Below, in pieces: positions 1 through 13,100 of a DNA stretch of 64,000 bases. This stretch comes from Branchiostoma lanceolatum (lineage: Eukaryota; Chordata; Leptocardii; Amphioxiformes; Branchiostomatidae), in assembly GCF_035083965.1 (NCBI RefSeq), contig NC_089732.1, forward strand, positions 14,614,424 through 14,678,423. The letters are read 5' to 3'. Both the position numbers and the translations under genes were made by a program. Position 1 is the stretch's first letter; every line of letters begins with the position of its first letter. The notes under the pieces are model-generated. The model did no database searches and was not told where the DNA came from. It was given only the letters and a program-made list of their open reading frames with translations.

Positions 1-1173
1 ATTAAGAAAAAACCCAAACCTAACAGGTTTAAGTAAGACTTAGATTTGGCCTAGTCATATGTTCCATGGTTCTTCATTTAGATTTCCTTTCAAGAATTAC
101 TATAATTATTGACCAGACATATGAATAAACTGACTGTTATTTAATTTCTAACTAAACTCCTTCTTGCAAAATAGTGACCTTTTATCAACTTCAATTGGTA
201 CTTTCCGGAGACAATGACATCCTATTTGACGATGCACACGCAGGTAATGCGTATAAATAACTGTCATTCTCTAATGCAAAGTCTACCGCAAGTATATGTG
301 TCAAGTAATGGCCCTGGCGTACCGACCTGCGACCCGTCCTTCTCGCTATGTTTTCACTGGCTAGCCGTCAGCCAATCAAATACTCCCTACTCCTGTTATT
401 GGGGGGAAAGTTGCCAGCCAATCACGTTACCTCTTGACCGCAGGCGGCGTCGTGATTGGTTGGTGATAGCTAGCAATCGCAGACGCAGCGAGGAGGACGG
501 ATCGCAGGCCGGTACACTAGTCTTGTGCTTGATAGAACAAACAGCGCGCATGTCATGAGTGGATAGCTATTGACAGCCATTTGAATTAACAGTTGAATAC
601 ACTAATTGATCGACAAACGTTTCATCACTGTACGTATGTAATATATATTAGCTTTTTACTTACAGGGGACAATCGAAACCTCCCTATTCTTGCTCTTGTT
701 GTCTTGCTTGTTGGCCGTCTTTATGTTGTTTTGATCTATTGGGATCCTCGTCAGCTTCTACGGAACACAAAATAAACCAGCAATAAGTTGGGGTAATATC
801 ATCATATTACAGTAAATACAGCTAGAAATTTTTACATTATAGTCAACTATAGATGGGTAAAGCATGCAATTCAATTATTGTTTTCGTTATCTACAAGGAA
901 TCAGGAAACATAAAGAGTGCGAGTGAAGGGGAGAGAGACAAAAGTGTTCATAGCAGTCTTTCGATAATTCAAGAGTATATGAGACCCATTATAAAGCACA
1001 AATTTCGCAAATTTTATGTTTCCCTATTGGTGAGCATAATCTTGTTTCTCTTCAGCAGAAGTCCTACTTTATTAGACCTACATTCTAAAAGGTATGAAAA
1101 TCGCATAACATCGGTTTGAAATTGTTGTTTTTATGGCTTACAGTAGAGAAGAGCAAAAAACAAACATGTATAC
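1..1173. other. Left flank: probable intron between PTP D1 and an off-window D2
   Basis: No PTP D2 exon, RNA gene or other coding exon is recognisable on either strand. A foldback element lies at about 300-555. The rest is AT-rich non-coding DNA. Confidence 0.5.
300..555. repeat. Foldback MITE, copy 1
   Basis: Terminal inverted sequences are seen: GGCGTACCGACCTGCG near 314 and its inverse, CGCAGGCCGGTAC, near 503. Inside are inverted CCAATCACG.../...CGTGATTGG blocks. Related copies lie at 1430-1612 (inner part only) and 4660-4885. Confidence 0.7.
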
Positions 1174-4100
1174 CTTGAACTCCGCCTCGTATCCCATCTC
1201 GTTCGGATCCGCTGACGGAGCCTTGAGTTTGTGCATGTGCCTGTGGATGTTGGCCACCTCCACCTCCGTGTCTCCGTACAGATGCTGCTCCAGCAAGGCT
1301 CGGTAGATGAACACGTACTGGTCCTAAGAGAACATGGGTAGAACACTGGATGGGAGGTATCATCAAGGAATGGCGGAAGTGTCTCGGCAGGTGGATGCAT
1401 AGCCATACAACTTGAAACATATCATTCTTTGCACTTCAATTCTCGCCGTCAGCCAATCAGATATTGGGACCTTGATCCTGCTGTTGGAGGGAAAGTTACC
1501 AACCAATCACGTTGCGTTTGGACAGCAGGGGGCGACGTGATTGGTTGGTGATGGCTGACCAGCGCTAACGCAGCTAGAAGGAAAGATTGCAGGCTTGTAT
1601 TCCAGGGCCGTTTGCTTTATACAGTGTATGTACGAGCGTCGGCAATTGCCACCCCTTTATCAGCATTGGAACCCGCTCGGGAAATGCTCGGCAAACCCTC
1701 CCGGTTTCAGCCCTGATCTTTTGAACGGAGATTTTGGCTTCTGGGGGCGTCACTGACAGTTGCTCATAGATAAATTAATGAGTTAGCCTTATTTGGCACA
1801 AACAGTCGTTAGTTGCTCATGAATAATTAAGTAGCGATGTAAGACGTAAGCTGATTGGCTGATAGCTTCCCAGCGTCCTTTGCGGCTTTGCTCGAGATGA
1901 GCTTTAGCAAACCCTCTAATGGGCTGAAAGCTGTTTGGTGGTGACGTCGCCAGAAGCGTGTTCAGGGGCTCGGAAGGGCAGGGCCGCTTTGGGAGGTAAC
2001 GAACATATCGGGTCTGCTGGGAGGATGGCAATTGAAAAAGAGTAGATGTATGCGTGTGTTCGTGATTGCTCGTACCACTGTCTGGACCATGGAATGCCGG
2101 TTGTGCCTCATCTGACCGATGAAGCCGTGAACATCGACCCTTCCCTCGGCGGCCAACATCTCCTCCATGGCCTCTATGGCGATGAAGGTTCCCGTGCGTC
2201 CGACTCCCGCGCTGTAAGAAACAATCATTGACCGTGGTGAGGGAGAATGCAATATGAGTCGGTCACGTTTGGGACCGCATTCTTCACAATCTAGCAGCGA
2301 CACCTAGCTGCAGTGCGAAGTTGTTATCGCGCCTGGGGAAGATGGCTGACGGTCCATCGAAACGTCAGCTAGGTATGAACTCTTGGTTGTGTTGGAGAGA
2401 ACTTTTACCCCGAAAGAACCGACGTTGTTAGCTTGGAACTAGAAACAGAATGGCGACTCCATGACGTCAAAATCCAACATGGCAACCCCCAGCAGGGACG
2501 CTGACGGAAACAATAGAGGTTTGCGATTAAAACAACAACAACAAGGCGTCCATACCTGCAGTGCACGACTATTGGTCCCCGGCCGGGAGGGTTGCTGGTC
2601 TTGACCCGCCTGATGAACTTCATCATTCCTAGGGGGCTTTGCGGCACCCCAAAGTCAGGCCAACTGGTGAAGTGGAACTGAGTCACTGTACGGACCGGGC
2701 CTTCGTCCTGAAGTCATATAGAGCTGTCCGTTAGGCAAATCTACAATATAGGGCATCTGAGTTGGGCCTATTGAGTCTTTTTACAGGTTTGCGTAGTAAA
2801 ACCTTTGTTGGATCCGTTCGCATGTGTGGTGACCGCCATCTTGATTTTGTGACGTCGTAGGGTAGCCATACCGTTCTTTCTATTTCTAACAAATCGGCAC
2901 ACAACTATCACGCATTCAACTCAAATAAGAAGAAAAATTCAATACCAATTCATTATAATAAAAAGACCCCGTAATCGCCAAACTAATATAGCAAAACTGA
3001 AGTGTATGTAGCACAAATACTTAAACTCTAGTTCTTCTACATTTTGCCGCAAAGGACATCCTGTTTTGCAGAGTATATTTGCCTATACATTAACAATTTT
3101 TGAAGCAACACATAATTATCATATTTTATTGCCATTGGCGTATAGCTATTGGTTACTGACACGAAGTACTAGCATTTGGACTTTCAATGTACAGACATTG
3201 CTTCAGACGAGACATATATCGCATTTGCTATCTATATGCGTTATATTTACGCGTTAACATCTTCGTAGGTTCTAAGACCATATCAAAACATATAAATTCA
3301 ATTACAATTACTTCTTCTTACTTATCTCCCTATTTGTCTGGTTGTGAAAGAAGTGTCCATACATGTATTATTGTTGAGTTTTGATGAACAAAAAGCAGTT
3401 CGTCTTTTTTATTACAATGACACTGATCATTTTCACCTTCTGTAAATTGAACCTCCGGATGACGTAATCCACCAGGGTTGTCGTCTCTTTCTGAGTGACC
3501 CAGATGTTGCCATAGTCCACACTGTCCTTGTTTGGCCAGTACTGGGCACACTTTGGCTGTAAATACACGAATAGATTAGCCAGTCAATATATAAACAAAA
3601 CCAGGCATTCAGAAGATAACGTTTCATATCGATCTTTGAAATATTTGATACTGGTATCCATTGCAAATTGGTACTGATATCGATGAAACGTTTTAACATT
3701 ACATGTACGCAGTTACGCATTTTATTGATGTTTTAAAAGAGGATTGCGGAGAACATGTGTGTATACGTGTATGATGAAATGCCATGTAGTAGAAATAATG
3801 TTACGATTGCGATTTTGTAAACAAATATCAAATTTTATGGAGCCAACATGTGTAAATACAACAAAATTCAGGCTGTTTAAAGCCAGTTGCCGGTTGTGTA
3901 ACAAGTATCAATCAATCAATCAATCTATCAATTAATCAATCAAATCCTACTCTTGTGCATCTATCAGCCCTGGACTAGGGCCGTACATGTATCTCTGACG
4001 ATAAACATATATTAAGGTTTGGATCACCAAACCGTAAGTATATATGTCATTGTGAAAACTGTTAATCAACTTGAGCGTAGTGCGCAAGTTATTCAAATGA

Positions 4101-7100
4101 CAAATGTCATTATGTAACGCAACCAGAATCTTTCGAATGTAGATATAAATAGATTACTTAAAGGACTGTAGACTTTATGTAGTAATACCTACCAAGTTCC
4201 TTTCCACCAGATTGGTTACCATGACGACAGTTGCCGTGTCCTGCTCCCAAACCATTCTCCAGAAGTCGTTGGCAGTAGTGGGCAAAGGACCTTTGTAACA
4301 GATTTAATAGTGTGCACAGTTCATATTTAAAAACAAAAAGTAGCACCAGTCTCTACCATTTTTTAAATAAAAACGACGTGTCAGTAATGTCAGACATCGG
4401 AGCGTCTGTAAGCATTATATAAATATAGATTGTGCAAGGATGTACAGAGCATTGATGTGTATTTGTGTTTTGACACAACTTTAACGAATATACCTTGAGC
4501 AGCGATGAACTTTTTCGGGTGGTTGTAGCCCTAAAAAGTAAAAAAATTCAACTGTTAGTCATGTCAACACGTAATAAGATTCTGTAATGTCCACTTTAGA
4601 TTTCGAATGAGAAAACCTGTTGCTCCCATCCTCTCATGTATCATATCATACGTTAATGTATGTCGGGCAACGGCCAGGGCGTACCGGCTTGCGTTAACCT
4701 TCTTTCCACTGCGTTAATTAGCGCTGACCCAGCAGTCAGCTAATCAGATACCCCCTCACTTTTCACAAGCCAATCACGCTTCTTCTTGACAGTGGGCGAA
4801 GACGATGATTTGCTGACTCAGCGGGCTATCGAGAATGACAGAGTCGCAGGCCGGTACAGCAGGTCGTTGCTTGACACATACAAACGTAGGCCTGGAATGA
4901 GTAGATGGATGCTCCTTACTCGACTATTTGTGGATTACAAACTTTAAGACACAAAATAACAAAGAAAATCTCGAGACTTACATCGATGTAGTTGGCATTG
5001 ATGTAATCAGTGCCCGGTTGGTCCTCCGATGTAGTGAGAATAACCCTGGAGTGGTCGTCTGTGGAAGATAGAAGTGCTGATCGTTATTGCCCCAAGCAAA
5101 GTGATTTAAAGTTATAACTTGTAAAATCATAGTATGTTTTGTACAATCATGCAAGTTACACTTACAAGTGAAGACGTTCGTGAAGCGGTTTTTCTTCTCG
5201 TTCTCTGGTCGCATGTGCTCATCGCGAGGATTGTTGGCCACCCTAGATATGGACTGGATTAAGAAAAGACCATATGTTTGAATACATTTAACAGTACAGT
5301 TGAACGGAAGTAGAAGACCATTGAGGACTTACAATGACAATGCCAATTGCAGTTTAACCATCGAGAAATCTCTGTACATGTAAAATCATATTACGCTATC
5401 ATCATCACTATCAAAGTCATCATTATTGTTTTCACTGTTTATCATAGTCCTTGTTATCATCATCATAATTGTCATCACCATCATTCTTGTCATCACTACT
5501 GTCAATAAGTATCTCCTGCAATATAGTGCAGAAAATCTGAGAAAATCTGCACAGAAGTCATGTTATCAGCAGTAAAGCAAATTACTTTTAAATTTCACGG
5601 TATGCATTCCTTTTTACAACACATCAGACTGAGTATAGACCTTTCTCACGCGGCGGACATGATACAATGAAAACGATGCCCTTGTGGCAAACAATATACC
5701 GATCCTAACTGTCAATCACAATATTTAGTTTAGCCAATGATTACCTGACAATTAGAGAATCGACCAATAAGGGAGTGGTTGCATGGCCGTCAAATATTTG
5801 CATTTCTATGTTTTTATTTTGCATTTCTACGTTTTGACGGAGGAGGACGGGGACTATGGGATCGGTCAACAAAACTCTAAATTGCTGCATCTTTTTTGTG
5901 CATTACATTAGTTATAATATTGATACTTGGATATCATATTCTAAGACTTAATGTGATTTAGGAGGAAACAAAATCTGTACATTATTTTTGCTTCTTTGCC
6001 TCATTGGCCTCGTCTTCATTCTACCATGTCGGTCACGTGAGAAAGGTGTATTTGAACTTACCTGAAACTCCTCACGGAAGATCTGGTTGCTGTTTCTGTG
6101 GTTATAAACTTCCTCCAGTCGGTTCCTCGGGATCGGTGTGGTGAAGTCAGTCACTGGACAAAAAGATGTTAAACAAAGACTCACACACTGCTGATTTCGA
6201 CATCAAATAAGAGACAAAAGGTATCCTGTCTTCTGATATATTGCTAGATGTAAAAGAACCGTTAAGTCGGAGCACGGTATGTTAAGAGAACATCAATGAC
6301 TGCGCGCTCTCTGCGACCTCAAATTTAACAAAGCGCTCAACGAATTTCATAGATTAAAAAAACAGAATCTTTTAACGATCTGTGTTTTTTGTTGTCTTTT
6401 CAGATATATTTTTACATTTTGCATGATATTCCAATTATAACATGATGGATTAGTCAAATTCAAATTAGGTCGCAGCGAGAGCGCAGCTAGAACTATTCTC
6501 CAAGCAGAGGTTTCGGTCGAGTGGGTAGGAGTGTCCGGGAATTTTTACGCCTCGCTCCCTTCTTAACCCACTCGACCGAAACCTCTGCTTGGAGAAAAGG
6601 CGAGAGCACCTTCTAGTAAGAATGGAGGCCTAAAGCTGCTCTCTCCCTGGACCCGCGGCACGCTGGCGGCGTCGCTACGTCCTAACCTGGATTTGTGTTA
6701 CCCATGACTTTATAATGGGAATATCATTCAAAACGTACAAGTACATGTATGACCAAAAAGACAACAAGACACACAAAGCTTAGAAAGATGCCGCGGGTCC
6801 AGTGAGAGGGGGGGGGGGGCTTTAATCAGCTCAATATAAGCATGTAATTTTATGAGCAACCGCAAATCGAGATTCAACATACGTGGCGACGTGTCTGCCG
6901 GAACATTGTCGTAAACGACATCGTTGTTGCCCATATTTTCGTTGTCAGCAGCAACATTGTTAGCGTTGTCAGCCTCCTCAATGGTGTTGTCACTAATGGT
7001 GTTGTACGCACCGGGTGCCATTTCTAAAGCCGGGTTGTCTGTTCCTGTCCTCTGGGAGTGAACGACCATCTTGGTTGCTTTCTTTCTTCTAAGGAAGATA

Positions 7101-10100
7101 CATATGACGTGAATTGTAATATAAGTTGTCTTTCGAGCATATCATACGGATGATTATCCTGTCTTTTCAATGATTGCAGTAGCTTTATCACAAAAAAATT
7201 ACAGTGGTCAGAATGAACTCCTATTTTGTTAGTGGGGTCGTGTGGCGTATCGGCAGGGTGTTCGACCGATGTTGTGCCGGAGAAAGGCACTTTACACGAC
7301 TTTCCTCACTTCGCTCAGGTGTATAAAAAATAAAAATGGGTACGTTGTTATCTGTAAGTGGCACTGTTAATATAAGTTATAAAAACTTGGGTGCAGTGCC
7401 ACGTCGTCCTTGTCTGTCGAAAACCGAAGTAAAAAAAACAACTCCTATTTACTGCTTTCATGGAAAAGCCGGTTACGACACGGCACAGAGCTGAAGTGTT
7501 CTCAACACCGGGTTGGATTCTTAATTAGACAGCACCATTTCCAATAGTAGAAAATTTGTGACGAATATGTACCAGAGGCCTCGTAAGAGAATTGGTAGCA
7601 TTGTTGTGTATGGTACTTCAAATATGATTTTCGTGTTGACTACTTGATCGAGGTACCACAGAGTCCACAGAACCCGTAGATGGCATGAGGATCCTGTCTA
7701 AAGCATACGGCAATGCCACTTAGTCTCACATGGTCAATTCTATGGTACACATTCTTGACAGACTTTCTACCAAATGATATTGTCAAAATCCAAAACAGTA
7801 TTGATAACACCTCAGCCCCGGCCCGTGCCGTAATTTCCTGGTAAAAGAAGTGAAATGAAGGCGCTAGGTTGAGGTAAAGACTCACCGGCAATAGTACATC
7901 ACGGCGGCGGCGACGATTCCGAGCAGAACAACCACACAGACTGTTGTAATTATGGCGATAAGGGTTGTTCTGTTATAGGACGGGCCGACTACTGTGTTTG
8001 AAGAACCCAAATCAATACAACAATCAAATTGGTATTATTATTATGTCAGTCAATAAACAATACATGTATTGATATAACGACGTATGAAAGCTTAAAGGCA
8101 GCGATAGTTGATGACGTATTTGACTTGTTTAGTTTCCGGTAGCTAGAGGTCAACTGCCAACGCAAATTGAAAATGAACTTACCGATTGACACTGGTTCCG
8201 TATACTGACTGGTGGAGAAGTAGGGCTGAAATGATTAAATTTAAAATTCCATGTAAAACGTGAATGAGTAAATCCTATAGTGTATGGTGTATTGCTTGGC
8301 ACATGACAGTTAAGAATTTCTTGAACTAAAACAACTTTCTCTTCATCTACAGTGATGACTCTCCTGTTCAAGACTTTTGAATCAAAATCATAAATATCTG
8401 CTATTACAACATATTGTTACCTGTGTGAAGGGGGCCATTGTCTTTGCCATTGGTGTTCTGTGTTTGTCTGTCTGCCTGTCTGTATTTCCACATATAATAA
8501 GTATAACTCATGAACCTAAAACTGGATTGTGATGATATTTGATACATATGTAGGTTTGGGTTAAGGCAATGTCATGTCATGTCCATGTCAATTTTGGGCC
8601 TTCTATCGGACTCCCTTCATAATACAATACGAACCAAATAGTAAGGCAACGTTCTTTGAGGAAGACATGAGGAAAACCTGTGTTCCATCGTTGGGTCCAT
8701 ACGCCCTGACAGAAGTGGTGTAGGATGAGTCCGGCTCCAGCGGGGAGTTGGTGTACTCCTGGTTATACACGTCATCAGATGTCGGAGCACGCCTCTTCCG
8801 GCCGCCTTGCTGAGGTTTACAACTGGTCACTGTCCCATCGCCAACGGTCACTGTGGTAGATTCGCCTACTTCTTCCCTGTGGAACGGCGGAACACCGAAC
8901 ACGGTAGAATGATTTAGGTTTACCTAGTATTTGAACAGTAATTGTTGCAACTTCCATGCTTCCAATTATTGCAAATGCATGACATCTTGTTTGCAAAATT
9001 AGACTTCGTTGCAACGTTTCTGAAGACTCCTACAAATTCTAAGTAACAGAACAAGGCTATTATAAGCGGCTCATCGAAAGATTGTTGCGTCAATTTTTAA
9101 AAGTACTCACGATGTCAGGGCCATGGCAATGTACGCGATGTTGTCATATCCAGAATTCTTTGCCTCTTCTAGCGTCTTGTACGGCTGTAACATGTCCGGG
9201 TCCGGTAAGTTGTCTGTACTGCTGCTGTTCACCACGATGACGTGGTAACACCTAGAAACATAAAGTCGTCTGTTAATTAATATTATCTTGTCAATAGAAG
9301 AAGATTATAATTAATATGTTGAAGTATTGATGACTTCATATGCATTCATTTATAAGTTAATGGTCCTAAGGGAGTAATAAAACGTAGCGTATCAGGATAT
9401 GTTAGGGCAACATTCTTGGAACACGTATTTCCCCTATAATGTTTATACGCAATCAAAATTAGCATTTGTATCATTTCGTAATGTTATTATCATGTGTGGA
9501 AGCTTACCCTATTGGTCCGTTTCTGTCAGATGCCGGTTGAATTTGAAGTGGGAAAGTTGTGGAGGCAGCTTTCGTTCCTTCGGGCAACAGCGGACAATCT
9601 GGCTTTGAAGGCTCTGCAAATTAAAACAAAACAAAACAGAGTTAAATTGTACTGCATATGCATTTTTTTCATACGTCGGTAGCGTGTGTCGTTCTGTGGT
9701 AAGTGGCCCTGCCCCTGGAACTAGAAACTGTGAGTTCGATCATGGATGTGTCGCTGACCCTGCATGCTAATGGAAAGGGTTGCAGTCCTTAGGACGGGAC
9801 GTAAAGCCGTGGACCACAGTTTATTGTACGTGTCGAAAAGAGCCAGAGAATTTACCCGGTACAATTAACCTTTGAAAACTGTACATACAACATCTGTCTT
9901 CTCTGTCACGACCAGAGCTAAACTGGATCAATATCGATTTTACTTTCACAGTCGACAATTATTAAGTATTTGTTGTTCAGATCGGAGTACAAAAGTTTAG
10001 CTGTACTCACTTCCCGGCGGCACGGTACAGTTGACAGTCTGACTGAAGTCCCCCTCCCCTGTGTAGGTGAAACCTGTCACGTTTATGGTGTACACAGAGT

Positions 10101-13100
10101 TGGGCAGCAGGTCCAGAATCTCCGTTTTAGTAGACTTCATCAGTCTGATATTTGTAGATGTTGTAGACTTGACGCTGTATTCACCTTCCAGTCTTTCTCC
10201 CTGGACATAGACCTAATATGATAGAAATTCTTATCAAAAACTAGCGGAAAGCACATCGTGTAGTTTGTACGTCTAGTAGAAAATTTGATTAGAGAGCATC
10301 ATACTGACTACGTACTGCTAAATAAAGACAAAGGTTTCCCTTTATTACCTTGATAAAATATGGTATCTTTTCCAACCAAAATGGAATGTGATATCGTTGA
10401 ATTTGATTCAAGAAGGGAATTAGCTCAGAAGGAAAGCGAGTTATCACAGGACAAAAGACAAAAACTAATATTTCCTATTCAATGATACAAATAGAGAGTC
10501 AATCTTTCTGAAAGTACATACGCTGTACTGTTAAGCATGTTTCACCAGACACTCCGGCCTGTCATTCTCGAAGGATAATATAAGAAGCAAGGTGGTAAGA
10601 CGTGAACTTACATTATATCCGATAATGGCTCCCCTTGGTACCGCGGGTGATGACCAGCTGATGTCACAATGGGTGTCCTCCTCCAGTCGATTTATGTCCG
10701 TGGGTGCTGATGGGACTGTGAGAACATAACGTTACACATGTTGCTGCTGTCAATTAAGCATATCTGACAGGTAATGATATCCAAATCTAAAAGTCGTTTT
10801 CTTATTTGATGTTCCCATTCAAAAATATAGATAAATAAATTGGATTTGAACATTAAGGGGTAATTATAACGTAGAAGTAAAGTAAGCTCACATCCATCGC
10901 TTGTCCGCGCGGTTGCGTAACCGGGGAGACCTGTGTTCCTGCCATTAAATGCCTGGACCTGATGTGTTGATAAAGATGATATACTTACACAACCGTATAA
11001 AGGATATATAGAAGGCACCAAAGTGACCAAAATATGTTGTTCATTTTCAATAAATCGTACCTTACCTATTCTATGTCAGTCTAGGACCAAGAAAAAAAAG
11101 GAAAATCTCACTAACTGCCTTACAAAAAAAAGTTGCTACCAAAGCAATGGCCTAATTGGTAGAGTGTTCGCCTTGCATACGGTAGGTCGTGAGTTCGAAC
11201 TCCGGCCGGGTCATACCAAAGACTCTAAAAATGGTACATACTTCTTTCTCTGCTTAGCACTCAGCATTTGGGAAAGAGTATGGAAGTTAAACACACACAT
11301 CACTACCAGCGGACCAGCCCCCTGCTGTAGTGACTTGCACTTGTGTGGCCCAAGGGCTTCGAATGGGAAATGGGCGCCCCCCTACGCATCTTCGATGCAT
11401 GGGACCACTTTAACTTTAACTTTAACTTTACCAAAGTGCAAATTCTAAGCATTGAACCAAACAAAGAGCAATGTGACACTTACTCCCACTTTGTAATCAG
11501 TCGCAGCCTCCAGATCACTAAACCTGTACTCGGTAGGAGCTTGTGGCCCAACGGTGGTATCTTTGATGACCTGTGAATCCGTCGCAATGTAGAGCATGAT
11601 AATGTAACCATTGTTAGGACCGTAGAAGTTGTTCGAATCATCCCACGTCACACGAAGCTCAGACCAAGACACGTTCATGAGTCTCACGTTCCGTGGTGCT
11701 GTTGGGACTAGAATAACAGGAAATTTAGATTGAAAAAAGAGTCAGACCTTGCAATTGGAAACCTTATATGTTTTTTGAAATGCGAAATATCAGCCCACCT
11801 ATAGTTTTAGTTCTGCGTCTTATATCATTCTGCGTATTATAGTATACGACAAAAATACTTTGAAACATTAAAGAAACTGAACCAAATACAAACCTCTTTC
11901 TGGTGTGACTGCTGACGTGGCTACTGAATGAATCGGTGTTGGGGTGATATCTGAAGACACTAAAAGAAAACAAAGCCCATTGTTTTGTTTTCAAACAAAG
12001 ATATCAACACTAAGCTTAACAATTCGTAAGAAGACGTCCATCATCATATTAATCTTATAATATAACTCACTCGTTAAGGAAGAATTCTCTTTTGACAGGC
12101 TCTAGTTTGCTCTGTGGCATACTAATCTCATGGAGACTATACACTTTTTAAAAAGCTGTAATTAACAAGTATTCAAGTTCGCAGTAATCCTCCATTTAAC
12201 CATCCTTCTGATCTGTCTTTGTGCGCTGACCCTTACAAGTATAAAAGCGAAAAAGTGGGAGAAACTCATTTTCCATCACGGGAACACAGTCACCGAGGCA
12301 CGCTGCACAGTGCTGCTGGTTCTGATAGTTAGATTTTTTTTAAATAATCACTTTTACCTCTGGTGCATGTTGGGCTTTCTCCAGTCCATTTCGCGTTAAC
12401 CTGGCACCTCAGAGTGGGCTCTCCTATCAGCTGGTATCCATGGTTACAGGTAAACTGGACCACGTCGTTACTTTTGGCACCGCCGCTGATGGCACCATTC
12501 TCTGGAGCTTGGAGTATCGGGCAAAATGCACAGATGTAACCGTTTGCTTCGCTTATACAGGTTTCCCAAGACGCACAGGGGTGCGGGTCGGAGGAGCAGA
12601 ACTCTGTCGAAAGAAAGAAAAACACATTTATTAGATAACAGAGAAACACAGAAAAGTCAGAGTCTAAATCTCGTTCCGCATGAAAGTTACCGGACATTCT
12701 ATGGAAACAGCGTTAGAAAGAATTTGACAGCTTGGCTGGCTGATTGAGTGAGTGCAGTAAGCTTAACTACTATGTAATTTCTTTTCTTTTCTGCAGGACA
12801 AGATCATAAGCAGGAAAATATGTCAGAAACATTACTTTCTTATCTGGGTGGTTGATTCTTACGTGAACAGCCATTACATTCATATTTCATATTGCATTGT
12901 GAGTGTTTAGATGACGGTATCAAAGCTATGACGGTAAACAATATTCTTAAAAATACCAAGCATCTTGAAGACGTATACATTCATTCGGAATTCCCTGTAT
13001 GTGCTATCGGGCTGATGCATACGTCCTCTTTGGCACGTTATCATAAATCAGACAAACTTCCCCATTCGGCAGCAGATTGGGAAAGTTACAGTTTAAATAA

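Larger units (their letters stand above)
1174..6153 (-). other. PTP catalytic domain D1 (nine exons of the phosphatase gene)
   Basis: This is the intracellular catalytic part, residues about 589-905. All classical PTP motifs are visible in order: [11 protein letters not shown] and FREEFQ at the N-terminus, [16 protein letters not shown] (phosphotyrosine-loop region), [33 protein letters not shown], the WPD loop at residues 775-777 with general acid Asp777, the P-loop [10 protein letters not shown] with nucleophile Cys809 and Arg815, and the Q-loop MVQTVDQY. The codon after Cys809 is split by the 2556/2211 intron. Nothing essential is missing, so D1 should be active. The end ([18 protein letters not shown]) resembles RPTP alpha/epsilon-type linkers to D2. 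Family-level assignment is confident; a specific vertebrate orthologue is not claimed, since the ectodomain is unlike known subtypes. Confidence 0.93.
8183..11707 (-). other. Fibronectin III region with furin-like site, phosphatase ectodomain
   Basis: Eight exons. FN3-1 is 11707-11484 plus 10958-10892 (PTAPRNVRL...[10 protein letters not shown]...[16 protein letters not shown]). FN3-2 is 10715-10612 plus 10212-10011 ([10 protein letters not shown]...CDISWSSP...[13 protein letters not shown]). The membrane-proximal part is 9613-9508, 9251-9111, 8876-8678 and 8225-8183. It has the typical RPTP pattern ([19 protein letters not shown], then [15 protein letters not shown], then [13 protein letters not shown]). 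An RKRR at about residues 430-433 fits a furin-type proprotein convertase site. R2-type RPTPs are known to be cleaved in their membrane-proximal FN3, so cleavage is a reasonable inference here. The donor closing 8678 (CAG|GTTTTC) is weak; it was chosen because it joins in frame to PYFSTSQ. Confidence 0.82.

Noticed and set aside
593..1119. Small open frames left of the last PTP exon as D2 exons
   Set aside because: They are on the wrong strand and lack PTP motifs.
8425..8460. Possible mini-exon in the phosphatase ending ACACAG|GTAACA
   Set aside because: Including it breaks the continuous RPTP membrane-proximal pattern [14 protein letters not shown], and it has no paralogue.
11146..11215. 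tRNA gene
   Set aside because: Box A and box B are present, but no cloverleaf could be drawn with confidence, and the sequence continues into a SINE body and tail.
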